Counted from the first letter of the stretch, positions 50,252-62,887 are shown. The stretch: 64,000 nt of DNA from Saccharum officinarum (GCA_020631735.1 CM036167.1:1616988-1680987); one strand, 5' to 3'. A program made the numbers and translations. Notes: a model not told the origin generated them from the letters alone.

Positions 50252-52937
50252 CGGTACATGCATGGAGTATTAAATATAGACGAAATAAAAAAAAACTAAT
50301 TACACAGTTTATATGTAAATTACGAGACGAACATTTTGAGTCTAATTAGTCCGTGATTTGACACTAAAGTGCTACAGTAACAAATGTGCTAATAACGGAT
50401 TAATTAGGCTTAATAAATTCGTCTCGCGGTTTCCAGGCAAGCTATGTAATTAGTTTTTTTTATTAGTATCCGAAAACCCTTTCCGACGTTGTACGAAACC
50501 TCCGATATAATATTTAAAAAAAACTTTTTGTATCTAAAAAAAAGGCCTTAAAGAACAACGATCTGTGCTGTGCGAATCCAAGGAAGCGCTAGTGCATTCT
50601 CCTCTCAAAATCCAACAGGCATCTAGCAAGGCCGTGTATCGCTACAGGAACCTCACATGTTTCATGAGGCCGACAAAAGAACCACATTATCGACACTACT
50701 ACCAAGAAATTGGTGCCCGCATTTTAAGTTCTCAATCTGAAATACTTTTCAATTCATAAAAACATTCACTACCAGACTCGTGCACAGTGTACAGTGCACG
50801 GGAACCAGGAGAAAAGACTTCCCGTTTCAAAAAAAAAGCATTCACTGTTAGACTCGTGCTGGTCAACTTTTTTAAGTTTATAACTAGGGTTTTGGAAGAT
50901 ATTAGCAACATTTGTATCTCCAAATAAGTTTATTATACAAATATATTCAACGATCTAATGATAGTAATTATATATCGTAAATGTTAATATTTTTTAATAT
51001 ATATTTGGTTAAAGTTAAAAATATTGACTTCTCGAGAAGCGAGAATAACACTTTTTATGTGATGAAGGGAGTATTGCACATTAACTTATGCTAGCATGCT
51101 ACTGCACTAGGTATACACTAGTATATGAACCATTTTCAAAGACAGGCATTTTCTTTTAACAAATGCATGTAGCCCGTCTATCTTTGTCAAAATGTTTTGT
51201 GTTAATTGTCATTTATAGAGACGAATGATTGATTAGACCTTCTCTATAAATCCATTAACGGAGATAGACACATTAAGATAAGGCGGATGTCTTAAGAGGC
51301 CTCACCTATTTACTCCCTACTGATACTACCAATATACTGTATATCCCCTTGTGACTTTGAATATGTTAGATGTGTTGACTCTGGCAATCGAGATCATTGT
51401 ATAACGCATAGGGAATCAAAAGGTAGCACATGGGACACATATTTATACTGGTTCAGGTACGTGGTACACTTCTTCCAGTTGGAAGTAGATCTCTTATCTC
51501 GTATGCTTGAGTTATCTTTTCACCTTAGGTACTGAGTTATCTTTTCAAAAACATTTTTCATTTACATCTCACTATGTTTCTAGGTCCAATGCATATGCAA
51601 AGTTAGTTCAAACCTAGTGGCACTTAGATAACTTTTTTGCTTTAGAATTCCCCTCTTAATATATTATGGCTACCTATTCCAAACCTAACCACACACTCTA
51701 TTGCGTCTCGGCCGACAAAATGAAAACTCCTAGCATATACCTTTGGCTTCGGGCTTGTTTTCATCTCTCCAAGTGTGAGCTTGCTCCATATGGCTTGATC
51801 ACCCTTCGTCTATCGCTTAACCTTGGTCACCACCTTGTTGTGGATCCTAGCTCAATCACAACTCAATTGAAAGCATCAGTCCACTAGTTGTCACTCAATG
51901 CCAAAACCAAACATAGGGCTTTCACCAACCCAGAAATTAGGATGGTTTCTAATCAAAGAAGATAGAGGAAGAAATGATTTTTTTGATAAGAAACTATATG
52001 TATACGGAACCAAGATATGAAGAGATATGATAAGTGATAATAAAAAAGAAGACACATAGTTAGACAAAATCTTATTTTAAACAAATTGTCCATTCAATAT
52101 TATGTTTTTTCTGTGTTGTGTTTATATAATTTAACAGGCACAAAAACTAGATATTATTTTTAGCATTGACTGCCTTTAGACAATCGGAAAACTAAATCAA
52201 AGGGCTAGTTTGGAAGAAGGGGGAGGCACACCATGAGGAACTGATAATTATTCAAATTATTTTCTCATGGATTTTACCCTGGAAAAAGGTAGGAATCCCA
52301 AGAGGATTTGAGTTTCCAAAAGGGGCCTAAGAATAGAGATCCGGCCCAGGGTAAGTCCTAACAAACAACTATGCGTTGATCAACCCGCCTACTAAGGCAG
52401 CCCATATGCAGGTTGAGCATGATGGTCCAGGTCAAGATTCGGCCCAGTTGAGGGGCAAAACGAGTAATCGACCTTTCCGGTTCGTTTTGATGGGCCTAAT
52501 CCCGCCCATCGAGGAATAATTCTGGGCTCAGGTGTGCTGCCTCAGTTCAGGAGTACTATCCAAGCAGCCATCGCAATCGTGGAGAGCGAGACTTGAAAAC
52601 GTCGGCGGATTCACTACGGTAGCCGATCTTCACATGGACATGGGGAACGCCGGTGCTGGAGACAAGCGTAGCATTGTGCAGCGAACCCCTTGGTCATCTC
52701 GAAGGTCAACCACAAAGAGACGCGAATTTTGCGTTGTGGCTATCACACTACCAGTACAGTGTCCCCATTGATTTATGCATTGGATCCAGTGTAGTGTGTT
52801 TCCCAGTTCCATTTCCATCAGACACTGAAAACTCAGGAGGAGGGCATCGTAGCGCTACAAGGAGAGACGAGGCATGTTGCTTTGAGCAACAGTCTGACGC
52901 ATGGCACTGCATGATCGCGTCATTCAGAAGCAAGTAC
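50252..52937. other. Intergenic, MITE and retroelement debris
   Basis: 50252-50550 is the rest of a PIF-type MITE (gcatggagtattaaatatagacg). 50835-51073 is a diverged Stowaway relative of 30662-30914. 51560-51930 shares LTR-like words with 31140-31630. 52520-52930 has short frames without a domain. No gene is supported. Confidence 0.45.
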
Positions 52938-53180
52938 GGGTGTTTAGTTCCGCGAAAAGGTGTAAAAAAAGTACTGTAGCACGTTTTAGCTTTATTTGGT
53001 AAATAGTGTCTAACCATTCACTAATTAGGTTCAAAACGTTCGTCTCGCAAAGTACAACCAAGCTGTACAATTAATTTTTGATTTCATCTACATTTAGTAC
53101 TCCATGTATGTATCGCAAATTTGATGTGACGGAGAATCTTTTATTTGCACAGTACTTTTATTTTAGAAGTAAACACAGCC
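52938..53180. mobile_element. PIF/Harbinger-type MITE
   Basis: Ends gggtgtttagttcc and gaagtaaacacagcc with TAC on both sides. Contains the family blocks ttcgtctcgcaaagtac and gtactccatgtatg. First of a chain leading to the polygalacturonase gene. Confidence 0.7.
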
Positions 53181-53463
53181 TACAACGAACGGACGAACGA
53201 CACACGGCGTCCGCAGCAATGCCCATCAGACGACACGAGGATCAATTGCAGCTGCAGAGCCTCCGAGTCCGTGCCAACTGTGCAGAAATGACACCGAAAT
53301 TGGAGTGGCATAATTATCGCCAAAGCGCGCTCCGGATCCGGAGAATCAGCAAAGAGGAGTCCCTGATTAACGGAGCCATGTCGTGCTCGTGGATGCCCCG
53401 GCCTCCGACAGGACGAACCTCTCGATCGTCGTCATCGGAGCACCACCAAACGATCATGGACCT

Positions 53464-53960
53464 GGGCCCTGTTTAGTTCCTGAAAATTTTTGGAAAATGC
53501 TACTGTAGCAATTTCGTTGTTATTTGACAAATATTATCCAATCATGGTCTAATTAGGCTTAAAAGATTCGTCTCGTCCATTTCGTCTAAACTGTATAATT
53601 AGTTTTATTTTTTATCTATATTTAATGTTTCATGCATGCGTCCAAAGATTCGATGTGACGGGGAATCTACTGTTCTTTTGCAAAATTTTCTGGATCTAGG
53701 CCCTGGACCAAGGGCCGGTTTAGATCCGAAAAATTTGGCAAAACGACATTGTAGCTCTTTTCGTTGTTATTTGGCAAATATTGTCTAATCATGGTCTAAT
53801 TAGGCTTAAAAGATTCGTCTCGTCCATTTCGTCTAAACTGTGTAATTAATTTTATTTTTTATCTAGATTTAATGCTTCATGCATGTGTCTAAAGATTCGA
53901 TGTGACGAGGAATCTGAAAATTTTTGTAAAATTTTATGGGAACAACAAACCCTGGGCACC
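53464..53960. mobile_element. Two adjacent PIF/Harbinger-type MITEs
   Basis: The first runs from gggccctgtttagttcctg (53464) to about tctaggccc (53704); the second from about gggccggtttagatccg (53713) to caacaaaccctgggc (53956). They share long near-identical blocks (tgttatttg-caaatatt, ggcttaaaagattcgtctcgtcc), so they are close relatives in direct orientation. Confidence 0.7.
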
Positions 53961-53988
53961 GCGCACGCCACTACAACGGCTGTGTTTA

Positions 53989-54231
53989 GGCCTCGTTTAG
54001 ATGCTGAAAAAATTTCAGCCCGATGAATAGTACCACTTTCGTCTTATTTGACAAATATTGTCCAATCGTGGACCAACTAGGCTCAAAAGATTCATCTCGT
54101 GATTTCCAACTAAACTGTGTAATTAGTTATTTTTTTTATCTACATTTAATACTCCATGCAAGCGGCTAAAAATTGATGTGATGGAGAGAGAGTGAAAAAA
54201 CTTGGAATTTTGATGTCATCTAAACAAGGCC
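53989..54231. mobile_element. PIF/Harbinger-type MITE with TTA target
   Basis: Ends ggcctcgtttagatg and catctaaacaaggcc are inverted repeats with one mismatch, flanked by TTA at 53986-53988 and 54232-54234. 243 bases. Same family as its neighbours. Confidence 0.85.
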
Positions 54232-54234
54232 TTA

Positions 54235-54475
54235 GTTAAAAAAAAACACTGTGCAGAAAAAAGATTCCCCGTCACATCAAACTTGCGATATATGCATGGA
54301 GTACTAAATGTAGATGAAATAAAAAACTAATTGTACAACTTGGTTCTACTTTGCGAGACGAACGTTTTGAACCTAATTAGTCAACGTTTGGACACTATTT
54401 GCCAAATAAAGCCAAAACGTGCTACAGTACTTTTTTAACACCTTTTTACACCTTTTTACACATCTAAACACACCC
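54235..54475. mobile_element. PIF/Harbinger-type MITE, inverted
   Basis: Inside blocks gattccccgtcacatcaaac and gcatggagtactaaatgtag are the reverse complement of those in the previous elements; the right end is acatctaaacacaccc. Boundaries approximate. It ends about 410 bases before the polygalacturonase ATG. Confidence 0.6.
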
Positions 54476-54889
54476 AACGAGTCAAAACCGTTGCGCGTGG
54501 GAATCCTCCACTGACAGCGCCTGCAGAGCCCACAGTCACCGAGCGCCAAGAAGCTGAACTGACCGGCCACCGCCCAGGGGCAGCTCGGTCATTCCGCCGC
54601 CACCGTCGTGGTCGTGGTTCCGCCCCCAACTCTCAACTCCACTCCACGGCCGCGGCGCTAGCAGCCACTCACCATCATCACTCGCCGCCGTGCGCACCAC
54701 CCTCTCCAGTCTCCACCCCGCCCTACCCTTTTTAAAACTACGACCGAGCTGCCGGGCGAATCCACCGCCTCCGCCGGCGCGCGCCTCCCTCCTCTTCCCA
54801 TGGGCCCCCGCGCCCGAGCCGGGACCGCTTCGCCCACCGGCCGGTGCGCGCGCCGTAGATAGATCCCACAAACGTCGCGATCAGATCCG

Positions 54890-57800
54890 ATGCTGGAGAC
54901 CGCCGCCGCCGCCTCCTCCCCCCGCGCCGCGGCCGCGGCAGCCGCCGCTGGGGCGGCGCCGGCAGCGGCGGCGGTCGTTTCCTCCCCGCGGCGGGGTGGA
55001 GCCTCCTCGCACCACCACCGGCGGTGGTGGGGCTCGGCCCCATTCAGGGCTCGCCTGGTCGCGCTCTGGCTGGTGGGATTCGCGCTCGTCATCCTGTGGC
55101 AGGGCACCTCCGTGGACCGGGTGCGGCTCTACACGCGCCCACCGATGCCGAAGCGCGCCGTGGCGTCTTTGTCTTTGGGGCAGTGGGTGGCCTCCCCGCC
55201 CGTCTACGATCTGAGGGAGTTTGGGGCAGTCGGGGACGGGCGGACGGTTAACACGGCCGCGTTCGAGTCTGCCATCGCGGCGATCGCTGAGAGGGGCGGA
55301 GGCAGGCTCACCGTCCCCGTCGGGCGGTGGCTCACCGCGCCGTTCAACCTCACCAGCCACATGACTCTCTTCCTCGCCGCTGGCGCTGAGATCCTAGGGA
55401 TTCAGGTGAGACATTAGCTGCTATTTGCATCAGCTTTCTTTGGCTAAAGACGCTGCTCTCTGATCTTTAGTCAATTCGGATTCGTTTGTGCAAGTATGTA
55501 CTCTGGGAAGTGAAAACCGAAAAAGAATTCTGCTACTGCAATCATATTAAGTCAAGGACATTTTATAAGTAATGGCAACCAGTGATCCTTGCATGAAACG
55601 ATGAGTTCATCATCAATCTAGGGAGTAATGCAAATACTACGCAGTTTAATAAGATTATATTAGTAATTACCTGTGTTGCTGAGCAGGACAGGCAAATACT
55701 TCTTTACACAAATAGTTTCTTTTAAAATTGTATCAGAAGTTCCTGCCAAGTTTATCGCTAAAATAACTGTCTAGTGGTGTCATTTTCAATTAAGCTGCAA
55801 GATTTGCTGAAGAATTAATTTGACATTTGAGCAAGGATTTACTTGAACACTGAAGTTATCCGCATGTCAAAGTTAGTCTGATAACCAAAGACCATGGTGG
55901 TTAGTCCCAACATGATATTTTGTTTTTTTTTTGGGTCAGTTCTGACTTGCTTTCAAATAAATTTGTTGGTCTCTGCTTTTATGCAGTAGTCAGGTTCAAG
56001 TCAAGCTACATTTACTTAATGTTTTCATGCTTTATCTACCAAGTTGTTTTGTACACTTTATTTCATTTGCTTCTGCTGTTATTTGTCAATTGTCCTGGAC
56101 CAAATGAAGGGAAAAAAAGTCCACATGTACATGACATCATTCAATTATTCAAATAAGTATAGAGTTGACCTATTTACTTGCATTATAAGTGGTGATTGGC
56201 CAGGAAACTATGTTTTTTTTATGTATTTTGTTACCTTTTACTCCAACAAAGAAATTACACTGATACCTCTTTTGTTTTTTTTATAAAATTCTCTTGACCT
56301 TAGGCAAAGCACGTTGAGAGTTTCTTACGTGTTATTTTACTGGTACCTTTTTCAGTTTGGTGCACTTATTTACCAATTGAGTTAACATTGGCGACTTCTT
56401 TATGTTACTTATTATATCCAAGGATGAAAGGTATTGGCCATTAATGTCTCCATTACCATCATACGGCTATGGAAGAGAGCACAAGGGACCTCGATATGGG
56501 AGCCTTATACATGGCCAAGACCTGAAGGATGTGACTATAACAGGTAGGTTGTGTATTTTTGTTCCTTTTTTTCTTATTCATATGGAAAATGCTAAATTGA
56601 TTCCAGCTTGTATACATGTTCTACCATACAAAAACATAGGAAGCTCTAAAAGCTTTTGAAACTAAATTTGATACTTATTTCATGGAAACACCTAATCTCA
56701 AGTCGTACTTGAATTAAGTGAATTAATTTGATCTCGAGCAGTGCATTCATTGTAAGAATAAAAGTGTGGATCTGATGAGGATATGCCAAATATAGCTAAA
56801 TATCATGACTCATCTGTTAGAGAAGTGAATGTTGGCATTATTGCTTGTTTCTCTTCTGCAGTCTCATTTTCATGAAATTGTAATGATATTTCAGTTGACT
56901 CTTCTGCAAAATAGGTCATAATGGTACCATAAATGGACAAGGTCAAAGTTGGTGGGTAAAATTTCGGAGAAAACTCCTTAATCACACAAGGGGTCCTCTG
57001 GTGCAGCTCATGCGATCAAGTGATATTATCATTTCTAATATCACTCTTCGTGATTCTCCCTTCTGGACTCTTCACACGTATGACTGCAAGAATGTTACTA
57101 TATCAGAAACCACCATCTTGGCTCCAATTGCTGGAGCTCCAAATACTGATGGAATAGATCCAGGTTACTCCTAATGCTTGCAATTTTTTCTGATTATTGA
57201 ACTTTATTCATTTCATTTATAGCTGCATCCTGTAGGTTGTATTGTAATCTAGATTCCACTAAACATTTCAGCAACAATAGGAGCCCAAGGAACCTGCACT
57301 GCATGTCCATGTTCTCTTGGAGCCTATTTTTTAAGTTTATGCTTCATTAATCAATCTCTTTGTTATTCTTGATGTATACGCAGATTCTTGTGAAAACGTG
57401 GTGATAAAAAATTGTTACATTTCTGTTGGTGATGATGGGATAGCCATAAAGAGTGGTTGGGATCAATATGGAATTGCTTATGGCCGTCCATCTGCTAACA
57501 TTGCTATTCAGAATGTTGTAATCCGCTCTATGGTCAGGTAAGATATAAGAATAAGATCGTTTGCTTAGGCTGTTTCTTTTTGCTTTATAACATATGTATG
57601 TATGATGTGTTTTGAAATATCATTGGCTAGTGTATGACGCTTCTTGTCATGAATATAATATTAAAGAGTTGCTGCGAGTTTATTAGATATTTTGTATATT
57701 TCTGATACATACTACTTGCTGGCTATTTGTTCTTTGTTACAGATGCATTATACGTACTAGGATCATTTATTTGTCTAGACTAGAACTAGTTACATAAGGC

Positions 57801-58443
57801 ATTTTGTGTTCATTGTTGGTTTATCTTTCATGATCTGGAAATCAATCAACACCACTATTCAAACTTTAATAAACCAATGTGATTGTATGTTTGATCTCTT
57901 TTGTGTTCTGTGGGCAGTGCTGGAGTATCCATTGGAAGCGAGATGTCTGGTGGTGTCTCGAATGTTTTGGTAGAGAATGTTCATGTCTGGGATTCACGGC
58001 GAGGCGTGAGGATAAAGACTGCGCCTGGAAGAGGGGCCTATGTAACCAACATCATGTACCGGAACATAACCTTGGAAAATGTACGTGTCGGTATAGTGAT
58101 AAAGACAGACTACAACGAGCACCCAGATGAAGGCTTCGACCCAAAGGCTGTGCCCACCATCGGGAATATTTCTTACACCTCAATCCATGGGCATCGTGTG
58201 CGAGTACCTGTCAGGATACAGGGAAGTGCAGAGATCCCTGTGAAGAATGTTACCTTCAATGACATGTCAATTGGTATAGTAGACAAGAAGCACCATGTTT
58301 TCCAGTGCTCCTTCGTCCAGGGGCAGGTCATTGGCTATGTTTTCCCCGTGCCTTGCAAGAACCTGGACCTGTATGACGAGCGGCGTGAGCTGGTTAAACA
58401 ATCAACGTTGCAGAATATCTCTGATATCGACTACAGTTTTTGA
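54890..58443 (+). CDS. GH28 polygalacturonase-like protein, membrane anchored
   Basis: Pectin-active glycoside hydrolase family 28 protein (right-handed beta-helix), acting in the secretory path or wall. Exons 54890-55405, 56423-56543, 56915-57163, 57384-57537, 57918-58443 with GT-AG sites and matching phases; 521 residues. An Ala/Ser/His-rich cytosolic N-terminus is followed by one hydrophobic span at about 56-71 (LVALWLVGFALVILW) with no cleavage site, so a type II anchor is likely. Then YDLREFGAVGDG, the usual domain start. Catalytic motifs: NTDG at 289-292, GDDG at 311-314 and RIK at 378-380. The usual GHG site is replaced by IGSEMSGG (352-359), as in one plant clade of this family, so activity on polygalacturonate is not assured. 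The tail gives VPCKNLDLYDERRELVKQ. Many N-glycosylation sites. The upstream region is packed with MITEs. Confidence 0.92.
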
Positions 58444-58959
58444 CAGGGGCGTTTGATCCCAATGTACTATTGCTGTAGGTGTATTCAGTATTCACAGCTA
58501 TCATAGTCCTTTCCAACACATTTAGAAGCAAATTTTTGGGTAGGTTTGACACCTTTCGCCTCTCAGGCATGTATTTAAGGAGGATCGACTTGTCCATACT
58601 GTCTCGTAGAGAGACGCCAGGAATGTTGCCTTTTCACATTTTGATCACTGTATTATTACAAACTAACTCGGTTACACAGCTGACAGTACACTTTTGATAG
58701 TGTTTACTGTTCACGGCAGCATACACTTATACCCTCCCTTTTTCAACAGATGTGGATGTATATGTATTATGTCAAGTTGTGTTCAAAAAGCTCGATTTGT
58801 CATGATGGCTTCAAAAGAAATGGATATTCATGCTGAAAACTGCTTTAGCAAAGCAATAGCAAGAACAAACAGTGATGTTTGAATTAAGCCAGAAAAGACG
58901 TCTTGTACATGGGTAAAGTTTCAACGCATTCTTGTACCGTATCCTTTTATTTGATTTTT
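58444..58959. other. 3' flank of the GH28 gene
   Basis: Probably the 3' untranslated region followed by intergenic DNA. No other gene is visible. Confidence 0.4.
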
Positions 58960-60075
58960 ATTTACGGAACGACTAGCGACGCCCCAGCTGCTGTCTCCCT
59001 TGGGGCCAGCGACGACGCAGAGGATGGATAGGGTGTGGCAGCAGCGTGCAGGGGACAAGAGCACACGTGTTTCGGGACAAAGCTTCTGGCGCGTGGATCT
59101 CGGTGGCAAAGTGAAGCTCATCGGCGATGCGGAGCTCTGTAGCGTGTAGAAGGCAAGATGGGACGCGGTGACGACGCAGAGAACGGAAAGGGGAGGGCGG
59201 CAGTGGCGCGCAGAGGGCGGGGTGGGCGCGCGGCAACGACGTAGAGGACGGGTGGGGGCAACGGCAGTGGCGTGCAAAGGATATTGGCTTCCGCACGGAC
59301 GCCCTTGGGGCCACCGGCGTGCAAAGGATATTGGCTTCCGCACGGACGCCCTTGGGGCCACCGCTGTAAGATCGACGATATACTGATGAAGCATGCCTGT
59401 ATTACTATTCAATCATGTACAATATCGTTGTTGCAACATCGGCGATGTACTATTAAAATATGCCCAGATTACTGTTGAAACATGTATAATATCGTTATTG
59501 CAATATCCGTAAATACAACACCTGCAACATGCGCCTGAAGCACCTACAACATATTCTCGAAACACTTGAAACACAGGTTTTCAGAGCAACATCTCCTTGC
59601 AACACAACACCTGCAACATGCGCTTGAAGCACGTGCAACATACGCTCGAAATACCTGAAACACGCTTGCAACATAGGCTTTTCAGAGCAACATCTTCTGC
59701 TTGGGCAAACAAAGGCTCATCGACTAGCAGAACTTGACGGCGGTGCGTGGAGCTCAATAGTGGCACAGATATCGGTGGCGTGGAGCTCACCGGTGGCGCA
59801 GATCTCGGCAGCATGGAGCTCGCCGGCAACACAAAGCTTGGCGGCGCGCAAAAAGGCGACGTCGCACGGAGCTAGGCAACGATGTGCAGAGAGTAGGGTG
59901 GGGCGGGCGCGACAATGCAGAGGATGGGTGGGGGCAGAGAAGGCGCCAGAGGGCGGGGTGGGGCACGACCATGACGCAGTGGATTGGTGGGAGCGGCGGC
60001 GGCGGTGCTCAGATGACCCGTGCATTTCAGAACGGAGCGGCCGTCCGTTCGGACGCTCGGGCCGTATCATTATCG
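58960..60075. mobile_element. GC-rich DNA element with aacat-rich track
   Basis: Two GC-rich blocks (58980-59390 and 59700-60060) flank a track of units such as cacctgcaacatgcgc and gaaacacttgaaacac (59395-59700). The right end, read on the minus strand, is GGCCCGAGCGTCCGAACG, close to the left end of the element at 16460 (gcgcccggacgtctgaacg). Same family as that element. Inside it a 60-base block (gtgcaaaggatattggcttccgcacggac and so on) occurs twice in tandem at about 59271-59360. Confidence 0.5.
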
Positions 60076-60425
60076 TTTTACTTACTGTGGAGCCTGTCTT
60101 CGAAATTATCCATGTAACGTCAGACTTCGTGTGGTTTTAACTTTCGAAGTTTGTTTCTTGCTGCATATAAAGGGACGAGAAATGTAGCGTAAAGCAGAAA
60201 TCTTACAGGTCCATCAGCCTAACAGGCCGATAGAGGCCTCTTTAGGTCTCTTTAGGTCTTAGCCATACAACGGCGCTTCCTCATCGGCTGGCTTTCCTTA
60301 GATATGCCACGCCCTCTCCCTCCCTATCCTCAAACACCAATCCGATATATCCGATAAAAAGCGCGCACCGGCGTGGCGCGCTTCCTCCCGAGCCCCGATC
60401 ATCTTCCCCTTCCCTCCTCTTCGTC
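60076..60425 (+). promoter_or_regulatory. LHCA6 upstream region
   Basis: Short interval between the repeat element and the LHCA6 ATG. It contains catataaaggg near 60164, a possible TATA box, and GATAA near 60352, a weak match to the I-box of light-regulated plant genes. Both are short motifs that could occur by chance. Confidence 0.35.
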
Positions 60426-61749
60426 ATGGCTCTGCCGTCGGCAGGCTCGTTCGCGGCATGCAGCCTCCAGCCAAGGTAAAAAAACATGGCGCACCCTCGT
60501 CTCTCTCTCACGCCTCCGCTGTTACCCTAACGCCGCCGCCGTGCGTCTGTGCGCTCCGTATCTTCTGCAGCAGTGCTAGCATTCGGGCGTGCCATGCCCC
60601 GAGGCCGCCGCCGCACCTGAAGCCGGGTGCTGCGGCGGCATCGTTTGCGAGGACGCGGCAGCAGCGCCGGGCGAACGCGACCAAGGGTGGCGTGTCCACC
60701 GTGTGCGAGCCGCTGGGCCCCGACCGGCCGGTCTGGTTCCCCGGCAAATCCCCTCCGGCGTGGCTCGACGGCAGGTAAGTGATAGCACGGTATACTTAGA
60801 AGAGTGTCTCAGACATGCCAGTGTAGTGGATGAACTCATAGATGTATGTATATATGCACCGGATAAGACGGCGAGGTACCATTTTAATTTGTTCTGATAT
60901 TTCTTCGCGATCGAATTGTCTTGCAGCCTTCCAGGAGACTTTGGATTTGACCCTCTCGGACTAGGTAACAGTAACACCAATGATCCAGGACAGAACATAA
61001 TGCTTTCAATATCTCGCACATTCTCTCGGTTTGGTTTTAAGAGCTTATTAGCCAGAAGAAGTCTAGAACACACAATTTTCTCCATGATTATTAATGTGCG
61101 CAGGTTCGGATCCGGAGTCGCTGCGGTGGTTCGCGCAGGCGGAGCTGATGCACGGGCGGTGGGCGATGCTGGCGGCGGCGGGCATCCTGATCCCGGACCT
61201 CCTGGCGCGGTGGGGCTTCATCGACGCCGGCTACTCGTGGTTCGACGCCGGGCCCCGCGAGTACTTCGCGGACCCCTGGACGCTCTTCATCTCGCAGATG
61301 GCGCTGATGGGGTGGGCGGAGAGCCGGCGGTGGGCGGACTACCTCAAGCCCGGCTGCGTCGACATCGAGCCGCGCTTCCCCAACCGCAAGAATCCCGTCC
61401 CCGACGTCGGGTACCCCGGCGGGCTGTGGTTCGACTGGGCCAACTGGGGCCGCGGGTCCCCGGAGCCCGTCATGGTGCTGCGCACCAAGGAGATCAAGAA
61501 CGGCCGCCTCGCCATGCTCGCCTTCGTCGGCTTCTGGTTCCAGGCCGTGTACACCGGCCAGGGCCCCATCGACAACCTGCTCGCGCACCTCGCCGACCCT
61601 GGCCACTGCAACATCTTCTCCGTACGTGCCTCGCCGGCCGCCGGCCTTGCTGTCCTGCTTGCTTCGTTAGCTTTGATTTCTCACCATTTTACTCAGAAAA
61701 TGTTGGGTCTGGTTGGTTTCTTATACTGCAGGCGTTCACGTCCCACTGA
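60426..61749 (+). CDS. LHCA6: Photosystem I chlorophyll a/b-binding protein, Lhca6-like
   Basis: Light-harvesting protein of the thylakoid membrane. Exons 60426-60475, 60571-60774, 60927-60964, 61104-61621, 61732-61749; GT-AG sites and phases agree; 275 residues. The first about 60 residues are a transit peptide rich in Ala/Arg/Pro. The mature part starts about [20 protein letters not shown], then [13 protein letters not shown]. Helix B has [11 protein letters not shown] (110-120), helix [12 protein letters not shown] (226-236), with the Glu/Arg chlorophyll ligands intact; the middle helix is [16 protein letters not shown]. The end is [14 protein letters not shown]. The [14 protein letters not shown] segment, REYFADP and the AFTSH end fit Lhca6 better than Lhca2. 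Lhca6 links photosystem I to the chloroplast NDH complex. The closest alternative is Lhca2. Confidence 0.92.
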
Positions 61750-62072
61750 TACGATGCTGTTTCGGAGTTGAAGACTTCAGGGAGTGGAGTAAGCCAAGAA
61801 AAAGGGCCTGTTCATTTTTTTTCGCAGAATAATTGGAGTACTTCGCTTGGGCCACGGTATCATTTTGGCCTTGGACATGTCAGCATTTGTTTGTACCTGC
61901 GTAGAAATGGTAAACCACTTGTACAAACGTACAAATACCAGGGATCGCGATGATACTAACCAGCACACTGTCCTAAAGCTCCAACACCGTAAATAGACGA
62001 AATTTGTTGACATGGACGATGTACGGAGTACGTAGTACTAGCTAGTTTACGGTGCAGTGCGTAAAGACTAAC
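61750..62072. other. 3' flank of LHCA6
   Basis: Probably contains the 3' untranslated region. No other gene visible. Confidence 0.4.
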
Positions 62073-62377
62073 GGGGTGTTTGGTTGGTGGGTGTATCGGA
62101 TGTTAAGTGGTGTTCGGATGCTAATAAAAAAACTAATTACATAACTCGTCTGAAAACCGCGAGACGAATTATTAAGCCTAATTAATTCATCATTAGCACA
62201 TGTTTACTATAGCACAACATTGTCAAATCATGGATTAATTAGGCTTAAAAATTTGTCTTGCAAATTTATCGTAATCTGTGTAATTAGTTTTTTTTGTCTA
62301 CATTTAATACTCTATTCATGTGTCCAAACATCTGATATGTTGGGTTGAAAATTTATTAGGGAGAAACTAAACACCCC
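62073..62377. mobile_element. PIF/Harbinger-type MITE
   Basis: Ends ggggtgtttggttgg and aaactaaacacccc are inverted, flanked by taac at 62069-62072 and 62378-62381 (which includes the usual TAA). Inside: ggattaattaggcttaaaa and tctacatttaatactctattcatg. Confidence 0.8.
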
Positions 62378-62623
62378 TAACTAATAAAGAGTAATAAATA
62401 CTCTACTTTCGGTATCACGAAATAATGGTATGCTAACAATATACTGGCGACAGTATTAGCGGTGACACACAGAGCAGCGCCACGCCTTCACCTCTTGATC
62501 TGCATAGTTTCTGCGATGGTTGGACGGACGTCTGCGATGCGATGGTACTACATCAGGCACAGGCGCAGAGGGCCAATGGTACAAAGGGAACAGACAACGA
62601 GAGCATCAATGGATTTATATTCA

Positions 62624-62887
62624 GCCCTTGTTTAGTTCCCCCGATTCTCCCCCAAATTTTACTATGAAAAAGAAGATTCCCTGTCACATCAAAATATCGG
62701 TAAATGCATGGAATACTAAATGTTGATGAAATCAAAAACTAATTGCACAGTTTTGTTGTACTTTGCGAGATGAACATTTTAAGCCTAGTTAGTCAAAATT
62801 TGGATATTTTTTACCAAATACAAACGAAATGCTACAGGAATTCTGATACAGTATTTTTCTCCCCAATTCACCGAACTAAATGAGGCC
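62624..62887. mobile_element. PIF/Harbinger-type MITE
   Basis: Ends gcccttgtttagttcccc and accgaactaaatgaggc are inverted-type ends; the inside has gattccctgtcacatcaaa and ttgtactttgcgagatgaac. Related to the chain upstream of the GH28 gene. Confidence 0.65.

Noticed and set aside
60916..61749. A 277-codon plus-strand frame over the LHCA6 gene
   Set aside because: It crosses an LHCA6 intron and reads exon 4 in the wrong frame; the correct frame gives the chlorophyll-binding motifs.
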